Shown here piece after piece: positions 8,312 to 16,947 of a stretch of DNA of 64,000 bases. A program made the translations under genes and the position numbers. Below the pieces are notes generated by a model. It had not been told where the DNA came from and did no database searches. It worked only from the letters and a program-made list of their open reading frames with translations. Numbering within the stretch: the stretch's first letter is position 1; each line of letters begins with the position of its first letter. The DNA is from JBFMFH01 sp040752275 (GTDB lineage: Bacteria; Acidobacteriota; Vicinamibacteria; Vicinamibacterales; JAKQTR01). The stretch covers positions 108,832 to 172,831 of the forward strand of contig JBFMFH010000111.1 in the NCBI GenBank assembly GCA_040752275.1, given 5' to 3'.

Positions 8312-9619
8312 CTACTTCGTGCTGCGCAATACGGCGAACGCCAGCCACACGAACCGGAAGTTCATGGCATCGACATTCACGCTGTTGGCGAGCACGCCCA
8401 CCAGGCCCGCGGTGAACGCTGCGAGGACATCGTCTCGCGATGTTCGCCCCCTCGCGACGTGACGAGCATAGCCCAGGAACCCGACCCACAGCGCCGCCAG
8501 CCCGGCAGTACCAACCAGCCCCGTCTCGGCCAGCCGCCCCAGCCAGGTCGAATGGGGATCGGTGGCGCGATAGTCACTTGACATCCGTCCCTGCTCGACC
8601 GCGCGACCGGTCTCTCCGTGGAAGGCGGCGAGTCCGACTCCGGTCCACGGCTCGCGCTGCCACGCCTCGAACGCCAGTTGCTTGAGGAACCAGTAGCTCA
8701 TGACGTTGTACGCCACCTCGATCCTCACGCTGGGCACGCCGGGCCGGCCGTCGTCGACCGCATACGGGTAGGGCCGTTGCTCCACGCTCAGGTTCCGGGA
8801 GGTGGTCATCTCCACGTCCCGCACGGCAAAGACGAGGAGCACGTTGACCGCGGCAACGAGCACGATCGACGACGCCAGCAGTGTGACGGCCAACAGCCGC
8901 CGGCGGCGCTGCCACACCCGCGGCACGATGAGCGCGAACGCCAGCGCTGCTCCCGCGGCCCCGTGTGCGATGGAGAAACACGAGGCTCCCAGAACCGCGG
9001 CGACGGCGCCCATCCACAGCATGCGCTCCCGCGCCGTCGTTGCTCCGTGGGCCTGGATCACCACCAGCGGCGTCGCGAAGGCCAGGAAGTTGACCAGGTA
9101 CTCGGGCGACGGGAAGGTACAGTAAAGCCGGTACACCCGGCCGACGTACGGAAGGGGCATGACGACACCCAGCCGAGGGATCGCAACGCCTGTCAGGAAG
9201 AAGATCGCCACCGCAAGAAGACCGACTCCCGCCACCGTTGCCGCAACGGCTGCCAGCCAGCGCGCGACCTGAGATGGCGTGAGGAACTGCGCCACGAGCA
9301 CAGCGACGAGGCCGTACACGACGGCCAGGTACGCCTGCTTCGTGAGCCCGATCACACTGGACCCCGGCACGGTGGAGGTCGCGAGGGACGGCACGGCAGA
9401 GCAGAGATAGGCGATCACGAGCACGTCGAGGAACGACAGCCGGAACGGCGGCCTCGCAAGGATCGCGAGCACGAGCAGCGCCGCGAATAGAACGTCGCAC
9501 CACTGCATGTTCCACGGCAACGGCGACCAGAAAACGACCGACAAGCAGATGTACGACAGAACCAGGGCCGCAGCCGCTCGGCCGATGAAGGGCACGGCCT
9601 GGGTGCGATCCTCGTTCAC
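8312..9619 (-). CDS. O-antigen ligase/polymerase-like membrane protein (WaaL/Wzy_C type)
   Basis: The protein has 435 residues with about eleven hydrophobic segments and one large outer loop (about residues 270-365). The loop ends with DPHSTWLGRLAETGLVG, the Wzy_C signature (PH followed by a hydrophobic helix with E-x-G). This family joins finished glycans from the polyprenyl carrier to lipid A-core or protein, or polymerises repeat units. Because the locus has an ABC exporter and no visible Wzx, a ligase role is more likely than polymerase, but the two cannot be told apart by sequence. The start is a GTG at 9619 that forms a GTGA overlap with the stop of the methyltransferase before it, which suggests coupled translation. 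Confidence 0.8.
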   Translation of the reverse strand: MNEDRTQAVPFIGRAAAALVLSYICLSVVFWSPLPWNMQWCDVLFAALLVLAILARPPFRLSFLDVLVIAYLCSAVPSLATSTVPGSSVIGLTKQAYLAVVYGLVAVLVAQFLTPSQVARWLAAVAATVAGVGLLAVAIFFLTGVAIPRLGVVMPLPYVGRVYRLYCTFPSPEYLVNFLAFATPLVVIQAHGATTARERMLWMGAVAAVLGASCFSIAHGAAGAALAFALIVPRVWQRRRRLLAVTLLASSIVLVAAVNVLLVFAVRDVEMTTSRNLSVEQRPYPYAVDDGRPGVPSVRIEVAYNVMSYWFLKQLAFEAWQREPWTGVGLAAFHGETGRAVEQGRMSSDYRATDPHSTWLGRLAETGLVGTAGLAALWVGFLGYARHVARGRTSRDDVLAAFTAGLVGVLANSVNVDAMNFRFVWLAFAVLRSTK

Positions 9620-10311
9620 TTGGTCGCCTTCACGGCCATGTTCAACATCACCGGACCGATAACGCGACCCAGGCGGTCGAGCCTGCGCAGCACCGGCCAG
9701 GTCGGCCGCACGACGGGAGGAAAGAGGTGGAACCCGTCCATCCTCACAATCCGCAGGCCCTGCGCTTTCAGAGCGTGCCGGAGCTGCCACCACCACACCC
9801 AGTTCTCCAGACCCTCGTACGGCCGGAGCTTGAAGACCTCGGCCACGGTTGCCGACCATCGCCAGATCCTGTTCGGCACGGTCAGCACCAGCGTTCCGCC
9901 GATCCTCAGCACGCGGCACATCTCGCGGACCGCCAGCAGCGGATCCTGCGTGTGCTCGATGCACTCCGAGGACACGACGATATCGAAGGCCTCTCGTGAA
10001 AACGGCAGACGACACGCGTCTCCGGCAATGAGGGTCGCGTAGGACTTCTCGCGGGTCTTCTCAAGCAACCGGATGCTCACGTCGAGGCCAGTCACGTGTG
10101 CCTGGCGGGCTGTCGCGCGCGCGGCGAACCATCCTGTGCCGCAACCGATGTCCAGCAGCGTTTGGCCGGACAGCGCATGCCCACCCAGGTACTCATCGAA
10201 CACCAGAGCCAGCCGGCGATCGCGATCGTACGGGTTCATCACCGCATCGAAGCGGTCGGCAATGGTGTCGTAGAACAGTTCCTTGGCCGGCCTCGGCTGG
10301 ATCGCGCCCAT
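9616..10311 (-). CDS. Class I SAM-dependent methyltransferase
   Basis: The protein has 231 residues. The SAM-binding glycine loop LLDIGCGTGWFA lies near residue 55, followed by the acidic residue in VTGLDVS, the GDACRLPF motif and SSECIEHTQDP, all typical of Methyltransf_11 proteins. A basic C-terminal part (residues about 150-231) may give the substrate site. It starts at an ATG one base after the stop of the epimerase gene and overlaps the ligase-like gene. Substrate unknown; in this setting an O- or N-methylation of a sugar or of the lipid carrier is the simplest reading. Confidence 0.8.
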   Translation of the reverse strand: MGAIQPRPAKELFYDTIADRFDAVMNPYDRDRRLALVFDEYLGGHALSGQTLLDIGCGTGWFAARATARQAHVTGLDVSIRLLEKTREKSYATLIAGDACRLPFSREAFDIVVSSECIEHTQDPLLAVREMCRVLRIGGTLVLTVPNRIWRWSATVAEVFKLRPYEGLENWVWWWQLRHALKAQGLRIVRMDGFHLFPPVVRPTWPVLRRLDRLGRVIGPVMLNMAVKATK

Positions 10312-10312
10312 G

Positions 10313-11170
10313 TCAGACCGCGCCCCGTGTGCGCGGCCACGCCGCGCAGGTCGCGGCGAGTCCCGCTTCCAACGCTGTCGCCGGTTCCCAGCCGAGTTCG
10401 ACACGCGCGCGGAGGGTGTCGGCGACCGAGTACGGAGCGCCCGCGGACAGGTGATCGGGCGGCGTGACCCACTCGGCGGAGATCCCGAGCAGCGCGGCGA
10501 TCATCGCGACCAGGTCCGCCATTCGTGTCCCCTTCCCCGTTCCGATGTTGAACACTCGGAACGTGCCACACGGGTGGATCGCCGCCGCGACGAACGCATG
10601 CGCCACGTCATCGACGAAGACGAAATCCCGCACCGCTTCAGGTGACCGCAGGATCGGCGTGCGTCCCGACACAAGAGCACCGATGATGTCCGGGACGACG
10701 TAGGGCGGGCGTTGGCCAGGCCCGTACACGTTGAACAGGCGGAGGACCGCGCACTCGATGCCGGATTGCGTCGAGGCTTCCCCACACCGCTCCTCGGCCG
10801 CCAGCTTGCTCGTGGCGTAGATGGACTCGGGCGACGTCGGCGCATCTTCCTTCAGGGGCCCCGTAACGGCCGGCCGGTAGACGCCGGCCGTGGAGGCAAA
10901 GAGACACCTCGCACGTGCGCGCCGGCAGTAGTCGAGCACGGCCGTGACCGCCGAGACCTCGCCCTCCCGTGCAGCCGACACCTCTTGGGCGAGCGGCCCG
11001 TGTCGCGCGCCGGATGCCAGGTGGATGACTACGTCAGCGGGATCGGTGCAGCGAGTTAGTGTCTCGGCAGGCGCTGCCCACGCCCGCACATCGTGCCCGA
11101 GGGCCCAGAGGATCCGCGTGACCGGACGCCCGATGAACCCGTGGGCGCCCGTGACCAGGACTCGGAGCAC
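10313..11170 (-). CDS. NAD-dependent sugar-nucleotide epimerase/dehydratase (extended SDR)
   Basis: The protein has 285 residues. The Rossmann motif GAHGFIG is at the N-terminus, the catalytic YxxxK is present as YATSK, and the Ser/Thr partner lies in LFASTAG. This is the extended short-chain dehydrogenase family that remodels nucleotide sugars (epimerases, dehydratases, reductases). I chose the GTG at 11170, directly before VLVTGAHG and just after the previous stop; a longer start at 11206 would overlap the previous gene. It follows a nucleotidyltransferase and another SDR, so the three probably act in series on one nucleotide sugar. The precise reaction cannot be assigned. Confidence 0.82.
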   Translation of the reverse strand: MLRVLVTGAHGFIGRPVTRILWALGHDVRAWAAPAETLTRCTDPADVVIHLASGARHGPLAQEVSAAREGEVSAVTAVLDYCRRARARCLFASTAGVYRPAVTGPLKEDAPTSPESIYATSKLAAEERCGEASTQSGIECAVLRLFNVYGPGQRPPYVVPDIIGALVSGRTPILRSPEAVRDFVFVDDVAHAFVAAAIHPCGTFRVFNIGTGKGTRMADLVAMIAALLGISAEWVTPPDHLSAGAPYSVADTLRARVELGWEPATALEAGLAATCAAWPRTRGAV

Positions 11171-11175
11171 GACGA

Positions 11176-12171
11176 TTAGCGTCCGACACCCAGCCCAAGC
11201 CGCCACAAGGCCGAGTCAGGCGAGTGCAGCACGTCCAGGTAGTCTCTGTACCAGGCGATCGTGCGCCCGAGGCCCGTGTCGAGGTCGGTCCTTGGTGCCC
11301 AACTAAGCACCTGACGGGCTTTCGTGCTGTCCGCGCACATCCGGGGAATCTCGCCATCCCGGTCGGGGAGGCCACCGACCCGGATCGTCGTGGTGCTGCC
11401 GCAGAGATCGCGGATGCGGTGCACCAGGTCCCGAATCGAGATTTCCTCCCCGGATCCGACGTTGAAGGTCTGGCCTTCGATGCCCGCCATCGTCCCCACG
11501 GCCACAAACGCGTCCACGAGGTTCTCGACGTAGTTGAAGTCGCGGGTCTGCGTGGCGCTCGTCGTGACCAGTTCGTCCCCGCGGAGACACGTGATGATGG
11601 TCTCGGCCACGACTGCCCGCGCACTCTGGTAGGGCCCGAAGGCATTGAACGGTCTCAGGACGACGACCGGCCGGCGAAGCGAACGCCACTTCAACCTGGC
11701 GAACAGCTCCCCGCCATACTTGCCCACCGCGTACGGCGACAGCGGGGCTGGAGTCATCTCCTCATGAAACGGCACGTTCGTCTGGTACCCGTACACTTCG
11801 GACGTCGACACGTAGACGAAGCGTTCGTAGTCCTCATAGGCTTCGAGGAGATTCGCCGAGCCCTTCGCGTTCGAATCGAGGGCCTCGGCCACGTGCAGGA
11901 AGCTGTCGCCGACGTGGTTGTAGGCCGCCAGATGATAGATGAGCTCCGGCGCCAGTGTCCGGATCTGGTTCAATGAATCGGGGTTTCTGAGGTCGGCTTC
12001 GAGCGTCCGTACGTCTCGCCAGACTGGAGCCAGGCGGATCGCGTCGACCACTGAGTTGTACTTCAGCTGGACGGTGACGTCGGCCCTTTCTGCAAGCAGC
12101 CGCCTCACAAGGTGCGACCCGATGAAGCCGGCCCCACCCGTGACGAGCACCCGTTTCCTGCGAAGGCTCAT
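11176..12171 (-). CDS. NAD-dependent nucleotide-sugar dehydratase/epimerase (extended SDR)
   Basis: The protein has 331 residues. It has GGAGFIGSHL for NAD binding, STSEVYG with the catalytic Ser/Thr, and YAVGKYGGE as the YxxxK motif. The pattern NHVGDSF, STSEVYG and FNAFGPYQS is like that of GDP-mannose 4,6-dehydratase/CDP-glucose 4,6-dehydratase relatives. Its ATG overlaps the stop of the nucleotidyltransferase before it (ATGA), which suggests that the nucleotide sugar made there is its substrate. A 4,6-dehydratase followed by a reductase or epimerase (10313-11170) would give a deoxy-sugar, but this is inferred from order. Confidence 0.82.
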   Translation of the reverse strand: MSLRRKRVLVTGGAGFIGSHLVRRLLAERADVTVQLKYNSVVDAIRLAPVWRDVRTLEADLRNPDSLNQIRTLAPELIYHLAAYNHVGDSFLHVAEALDSNAKGSANLLEAYEDYERFVYVSTSEVYGYQTNVPFHEEMTPAPLSPYAVGKYGGELFARLKWRSLRRPVVVLRPFNAFGPYQSARAVVAETIITCLRGDELVTTSATQTRDFNYVENLVDAFVAVGTMAGIEGQTFNVGSGEEISIRDLVHRIRDLCGSTTTIRVGGLPDRDGEIPRMCADSTKARQVLSWAPRTDLDTGLGRTIAWYRDYLDVLHSPDSALWRLGLGVGR

Positions 12172-12881
12172 AGGGGCTTTCGCTCCGTCTGCGTGAAGAA
12201 CGAGACCATCTCGAGCTCGGCCTGATCCACGTCACGCTGGGTGTTGAACGTGATCTGTGGGCCCGCGTACGGGTGGGCCCGAACGCGCCGCGCGGCAACC
12301 AGCCGCTGAATCAGGGTGACCAATCCCTCGCCGTCCGGCGCCCGCAGGAGGTCTTCATCGACGTGGTCGAGCACGGTCCGCTCGAGGAGCAGATGGCCGA
12401 CGAAGTACGGCAGCACCGGCTTCTCGCGAAACGAGAGGAGCCAGTGATCGTGGTCGGTCTCGAGGAGTCCGAAGGGGCTTCGCACCTGCGCCACGGTCAG
12501 GGTCAGCGCCGCCTTGGATGCCAGATGCTCGGCGAGCATGTCCGGCAGCCGCACGTCGACCAGCGTGTCGCCGTACGCCACCCACGCCCGCTCACCCATC
12601 AGGTGCCTGACGCGGTGGAGGCGTTCCAGCATGCTCGCGTCCGCTCCGGCATCATCCCACTCGAAGGCCGCCTGCGGCAGGTGCTTCGTGCAGAAGTCGA
12701 CGATCCTGTCACCAAGGTACCCGACGCACAGGACGAACTCCCGGTGGCCCTTCGCCAGGTATCCTTCTACGATGTGCTGCAGGCAGGGCTTGCCGGCCAG
12801 CGGGATGAGTGCCTTGGGGATGTGGTCACCCATCACTCCCAGGCGCGTGCCCTTTCCGCCGCAGAGAATGATGGTCTTCAA
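12168..12881 (-). CDS. Sugar-1-phosphate nucleotidyltransferase (RfbF-like)
   Basis: The protein has 237 residues and starts LKTIILCGGKGTRLG, the nucleotide-binding loop of the NTP_transferase family, with the downstream signature PKALIPLAGKP. YGDTLVDVRL carries the metal-binding aspartate and SFREKP the sugar-binding segment. The length and overall pattern resemble glucose-1-phosphate cytidylyltransferases (RfbF), but the choice of nucleotide is not certain. The start is a TTG at 12881 that forms a TTGA overlap with the stop of the GT2 gene, and the canonical motif begins at once, so no other start fits. It heads a run of two SDR enzymes that likely process its product. Confidence 0.8.
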   Translation of the reverse strand: MKTIILCGGKGTRLGVMGDHIPKALIPLAGKPCLQHIVEGYLAKGHREFVLCVGYLGDRIVDFCTKHLPQAAFEWDDAGADASMLERLHRVRHLMGERAWVAYGDTLVDVRLPDMLAEHLASKAALTLTVAQVRSPFGLLETDHDHWLLSFREKPVLPYFVGHLLLERTVLDHVDEDLLRAPDGEGLVTLIQRLVAARRVRAHPYAGPQITFNTQRDVDQAELEMVSFFTQTERKPL

Positions 12882-13867
12882 CGAGACGCTCGTCGAGGCA
12901 GGGACGCTTCACGAACGATGAACTCGGGGCGCCCTTTCGTCTGCTCGAAGATGCGTCCCACATACTCGCTCAGGACGCCGATCGCGATGAGCTGCACGCC
13001 GGAGAGGAACAGGATCGACACGCTCACCGTCGCCCAGCCCGGCGGCAGCCACACCCGGGCGCCGGCCATGTTGAGGAGTCCCATCACGACCGTCGCGATC
13101 CCGTAGACGAACGACAGGAACGCCACGAGGCAGCCCATCGCGAGCGACCACCGCAGCGGCAGCAGCGAGAAGGCCATGATGCCGTCGACGGCGAAGGACG
13201 ACAGCGATCGGAACGAGAACTTCGACACCCCCGCATGGCGCGACGAGGGGTCGTAGTCCACTCCGGTCTGGCGGAACCCTGCCCACTCGACCAGGCCGCG
13301 CAGGAACTTCCGCGCCTCGGGCATGTCAAGGAGCACGTCGACGACCTTGCGGTCGAGCAATCTGAAATCCGACTGGCCGAACGATAACCGAAGGCCCGAC
13401 AGCTTCGAGAGCAGCCAGTAGAACGCCCTGACCTGCTGCAATCGCAACCCGCTCACGGGGTACCGGCGCTTTCGCGTGTAGACAACCTCATAGCCCTGCT
13501 GCCAGAGCCGAATCATCTCGGGCAACAGGGCCGGCGGGTGTTGAAGATCGGCGTCCATCGTGATCGCAGCGGCCCCGCGAGCGTGGCTCAGACCCGCGAT
13601 GAGTGCTCCCTGATGGCCGAAGTTCCGGCTCAGGGACACGTAGTGGGCGCGATGGTCGGCCTGGCACAGGCGCTTCATGATGGCCAGGGACTCGTCGGCG
13701 CAGCCGTTGTCCACGAAGATCAACTCGAATGCCAGGCCCGTCCCCTCCAGCGCGGCCGTTACGTCGCGGTACAGCACGTCGAGGTTCTCGGCCTCGTCGT
13801 AGACTGGGAACACGACCGAGATGGACGGTGCGCCGCTGTCCGTCCTGTCCGTGCCGGTCAGATCCAT
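12878..13867 (-). CDS. Polyprenyl-phosphate GT2 glycosyltransferase (DPM1/ArnC/GtrB-like)
   Basis: The protein has 329 residues. Residues 15-230 are a GT2 domain with VVFPVYDEAENL, the metal site MDADLQH at about 104-110 and the QSDFRLLDR segment. Two C-terminal hydrophobic segments (about 235-262 and 279-303) anchor it in the membrane. This layout is that of GtrB/ArnC-type enzymes, which move a sugar from a nucleotide to polyprenyl phosphate on the cytoplasmic face. The product would serve the GT-C-like membrane proteins near 1601-7556. It starts at an ATG that overlaps the fusion gene before it by ten bases. Confidence 0.87.
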   Translation of the reverse strand: MDLTGTDRTDSGAPSISVVFPVYDEAENLDVLYRDVTAALEGTGLAFELIFVDNGCADESLAIMKRLCQADHRAHYVSLSRNFGHQGALIAGLSHARGAAAITMDADLQHPPALLPEMIRLWQQGYEVVYTRKRRYPVSGLRLQQVRAFYWLLSKLSGLRLSFGQSDFRLLDRKVVDVLLDMPEARKFLRGLVEWAGFRQTGVDYDPSSRHAGVSKFSFRSLSSFAVDGIMAFSLLPLRWSLAMGCLVAFLSFVYGIATVVMGLLNMAGARVWLPPGWATVSVSILFLSGVQLIAIGVLSEYVGRIFEQTKGRPEFIVREASLPRRASR

Positions 13868-15708
13868 CCTCGCCACCAGTAGATCACCATCGCACCGTAC
13901 TCGTGCACGATGCCGCCGATCTGCTCGAGTGTTGGTCCTTGCATCGCCCCGTGCAGGTAGAACTGGCTGACTGGCACGGGAGCGGCAATGACGTCGGTGC
14001 CAGGAGCGACGCGCCGCCAGACCATGACCGCCCGGCGCATGTGGTAGGGGGAGCTTATCAGCAAGGCGCTCCGCCAGCCACGGTTCTCGAGGATCCGCGC
14101 CACGAAGGTGACGTTCTCGTGCGTGTTCGCCGCCTTCGACTCGAGCACGATTGCGTCGGCTGGGACGCCGATGGACACGGCCAGCTGTTTCATGACCTCG
14201 GCCTCTCGAAACACGAACGAAAAGCCGGAGGAAAAGACGAGGTGCGTCGCGTAGCCTCGATGGTAGAGATCTGCCGCGTGCTTCACCCGTTCCTGGTAGC
14301 CGCCCCCGGCTCTGCCCGACTCCCCGACACCGCCGGCGAAGACCACGATCGCGTCGGCGGGCCTCGGCTCGGCGGAGACTCGCAGCGGCGCCGCCGCCCA
14401 CCAGACGGCCGGTGTGTAGAACACGATGGCGAGCAGCACGAGGACGGCGCCCAGCGACGCAGCCAGGCGCCTCCGGCCAGCACGGTACAGGCGCAGCAGG
14501 GTCCGCTCCCAGGCCGCACGCTCGCCGGCGTCTCGGGCGACCAGCGCGGATTCGATCAGATCCGACATCGCAGCCACACGGGCATCCCATGCGTTCGCGC
14601 GCGCCACTTCGGTGCGCCGGGCCTTCATTTCCGGGGCCACGGGTTCGAGCGCGAGCCTGACAGCTTCCAGAAACGACCCTGTGTCCGGCGCTATCGCCAC
14701 GACAGTGCCGGTTTCCCGGTTGAATCGCTCGACCTCCGCGAGCCGCGTGGACACCACGGGTTTGCCCATCACCAGGTACTCGTTGAGCTTGGTCGGGTAC
14801 ACATTGGCCGTGTACTCGGTCAGCACGTAGGGCACGAGGCCCACGTCGAACGCCTTGACGTAGTGTGGAAGCTCATCGTGGGAACGGGCACCCAGCAGGT
14901 GGACGTTCCGGCACGCCGCCAGCCTCGACACGTCCGTCTGCGGCGGGCCCACCAGGACGACACTGCCATGGGGAAACGCGGCCGCCGTTGCCACGAGCAG
15001 TTCCTGGTCGACCCACTGGTGCAACCCGCCGACGTAGCCGATCACCGGCCGGGGCAGGCCTTCCAGCTCCTGCGGCACTGGCGCCGCGCCGTCGCGAACG
15101 CGTTCGAAGGCCGTGAGGTCGACGCCGAACGGGAACAGATGAACGTCTGGCCGGTGTCCCGCAGCTCGCTGCCGTAGCTTCTCGGACGTCACGAAGACCA
15201 GATCCGCCTCTCGAAACAGCGCAACCTCGCTTCTGGTGATGCGCCTGGCCTGCCGCGAGCTGGATGCCAGGTCATCGATGCAGTAGTAGACGGTGACCTC
15301 CGGATCCAGGCTGTCGATGAGCGCGCGCGCCAGAGGTGTCGGAAGGAACGACCACACGATGGGTCGCCCGAATCCCGTGGCCCGCATCCAACGCCGGCAG
15401 GCCCGCACCATGATGGTGCGGTTGAGACGACAGGCGATTCGGGAGTACGGGAGAGGCAGGACCAGTGGCGAGAAGACGAACAGATTCGGCCGCTCCTCTC
15501 TGAAGCCCTTGGTCCCCCGCCACCAGTTTCGGACGCGCGCCCGCAGCCGGGCCGCATCGCGGACGCGTGGCGCCCGCACGCCCGTGTTCTCGATGAACAG
15601 GACGCGGTTGCCGCGTGCCGCAAGCGTGGCCATGATCTGCTGGTGACCCTGCCAGATGAAGTCCCAGTCGATCGACGAGATGCAGACGATGTCCCGCCCG
15701 TTCAGCAT
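13858..15708 (-). CDS. Fusion of a GT1/GT4-type glycosyltransferase and a membrane DUF218 (YdcF/SanA) domain
   Basis: The protein has 616 residues. Residues 1-395 are a GT-B glycosyltransferase: an N-terminal half with SSIDWDFIWQGHQQ, a linker, then GYVGGLHQWVD and KLNEYLVMGKPVVST, where the nucleotide sugar binds. Residues about 417-439 are one membrane helix. Residues about 451-600 form a DUF218 domain with ADAIVVFAGG, ESKAANTHENV and SSPYHMRRA. DUF218 proteins (YdcF, SanA, ElyC) sit at the membrane and are tied to envelope and polyprenyl-carrier metabolism; their chemistry is poorly known. The frame is unbroken. With the helix between them the two domains would lie on opposite sides of the membrane. 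The fused form is unusual in my experience. Confidence 0.82.
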   Translation of the reverse strand: MLNGRDIVCISSIDWDFIWQGHQQIMATLAARGNRVLFIENTGVRAPRVRDAARLRARVRNWWRGTKGFREERPNLFVFSPLVLPLPYSRIACRLNRTIMVRACRRWMRATGFGRPIVWSFLPTPLARALIDSLDPEVTVYYCIDDLASSSRQARRITRSEVALFREADLVFVTSEKLRQRAAGHRPDVHLFPFGVDLTAFERVRDGAAPVPQELEGLPRPVIGYVGGLHQWVDQELLVATAAAFPHGSVVLVGPPQTDVSRLAACRNVHLLGARSHDELPHYVKAFDVGLVPYVLTEYTANVYPTKLNEYLVMGKPVVSTRLAEVERFNRETGTVVAIAPDTGSFLEAVRLALEPVAPEMKARRTEVARANAWDARVAAMSDLIESALVARDAGERAAWERTLLRLYRAGRRRLAASLGAVLVLLAIVFYTPAVWWAAAPLRVSAEPRPADAIVVFAGGVGESGRAGGGYQERVKHAADLYHRGYATHLVFSSGFSFVFREAEVMKQLAVSIGVPADAIVLESKAANTHENVTFVARILENRGWRSALLISSPYHMRRAVMVWRRVAPGTDVIAAPVPVSQFYLHGAMQGPTLEQIGGIVHEYGAMVIYWWRGWI

Positions 15709-15753
15709 GAGGTCAATCGGGTGTCAGTCTCGGCTGGCGGTCTGCACCAGGCT

Positions 15754-15936
15754 TCAGCCCAGCGACCATCCAGCCGCGCTCCGGCGCGACCGCGGCTTGT
15801 CCTGTCCGCAGAAACCGACGCATGACGTCGCTGGTTCGCCGACGGCAGCGAGCGCCGGCTCAGCCGTGGCGTCGGCCAGGCGCAGCCCGCGGTGGCACTC
15901 GGGACAGCGCAGGAACCCGAGTAGCCCCGGCTTCAC
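15754..15936 (-). pseudogene. Short zinc-ribbon remnant (Trm112-like start of a lost methyltransferase?)
   Basis: A 60-codon frame starts at a GTG that forms a GTGA overlap with the stop of the GHMP kinase. It opens with KPGLLGFLRCPECHRGLRL, the pattern that begins Trm112-like domains of many SAM methyltransferases, but the second cysteine pair is not in the normal place and no methyltransferase domain follows before the stop at 15754. The coupled start suggests that translation does enter it. It may be the broken end of a longer gene or a real small metal-binding protein. I lean towards a remnant. Confidence 0.4.
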
Positions 15937-16940
15937 CGGGAGAAGTCCCCCACCAGCTTGGCGCCGTGCGGTTCGACTGCGTAGTGCAGCCGGGGCATGC
16001 CTTGCTCTGCCATGAACCGCTCGAGTGGCTTGTGCCCTCTCGGGCAGTAGAGCAGCAGGAAGCCGCCGCCGCCGGCGCCGACGATCTTGCCTCCCAGCAC
16101 TCCGAAGCGCGTGCGCACTTCGTCGTAGATGGCATCGACGCGCGATGGACTGACGTTCGGCACCATGCGCCGCTTCTGGCGCCAGTGCTCGTCGAGCAAC
16201 TCGCCCCAGCGGTCGAAGTTTTCGTCTCTGATCGCCTCGATCGATCGGGCACCGATCTCCTTGATCCGGTGCAGGCTTTCGGCCACCACGCCGTGGCGGG
16301 CGTCCCGGTCATCCGCCATCGCGGTGTCCTGCGGGGCAAGCCACGCGAGCGCGTCGCGGCGGCTGCCCGTGTAGTAGAGATGCGTGTTCGCCGCAAGGTC
16401 GGCCAACGCGCTCAGCCCGAGGACGACACGTTCCACCCTGACCGCGCCGCCGGACGCGATGTCGAGCACCGTCAGCCCGCCGAACGCCGCCGCGTACTGG
16501 TCCTGCTTGCCCACCCGCTTCCGGAGCACGTCGAGTTCCAGGTGGCAGGCCTCCTCGGCCAGCGCCTGCAGCGTCACGAAGTCGCGCCGGTAGTGGTGGA
16601 GCGCGAGGAGCAGCCCGACGATGAACGAGCCGGACGATCCGACGCCTGTGCCGGCGGGTAGGTCGGCAACCGACGAGATCTCAACGGCGTCGGTGACGTC
16701 GTGGTGGCGGAGGGCTTCACGGACAAGGTCGTGCCGGATTTCGTCGATCGTCTCGACCGTTTCGCTCTGGCTGTAGTGGAGGATGATCCGCCGGTCGATC
16801 ACCCGGTGGTTCACCATCACGTACATGTAGCTGGTGATCCCCATCGCGAACACGAGGCCGCCGTATCGAGAGTAGTACGAGGGCAGGTCGGTGCCCCCGC
16901 CGCCCAGGGTCACGCGAAAGGGAGTGCGGGTGATGATCAC
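15933..16940 (-). CDS. GHMP-family sugar kinase (HddA/fucokinase-like)
   Basis: The protein has 335 residues and starts with a GTG. RTPFRVTLGGGGTDLP is the N-terminal signature of the D-glycero-D-manno-heptose-7-phosphate kinase (HddA) and fucokinase branch. The ATP loop LPAGTGVGSSGSF lies at residues 94-106, and the third motif GAGGGGFLLLY near the C-terminus. HddA phosphorylates C1 of heptose 7-phosphate on the way to GDP-heptose, and fucokinase acts on free sugars; the sequence alone does not decide. A nucleotidyltransferase that could use the product lies at 22594-23364. No phosphoheptose isomerase is visible in the window. Confidence 0.83.
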   Translation of the reverse strand: MIITRTPFRVTLGGGGTDLPSYYSRYGGLVFAMGITSYMYVMVNHRVIDRRIILHYSQSETVETIDEIRHDLVREALRHHDVTDAVEISSVADLPAGTGVGSSGSFIVGLLLALHHYRRDFVTLQALAEEACHLELDVLRKRVGKQDQYAAAFGGLTVLDIASGGAVRVERVVLGLSALADLAANTHLYYTGSRRDALAWLAPQDTAMADDRDARHGVVAESLHRIKEIGARSIEAIRDENFDRWGELLDEHWRQKRRMVPNVSPSRVDAIYDEVRTRFGVLGGKIVGAGGGGFLLLYCPRGHKPLERFMAEQGMPRLHYAVEPHGAKLVGDFSR

Positions 16941-16947
16941 GACGCGC

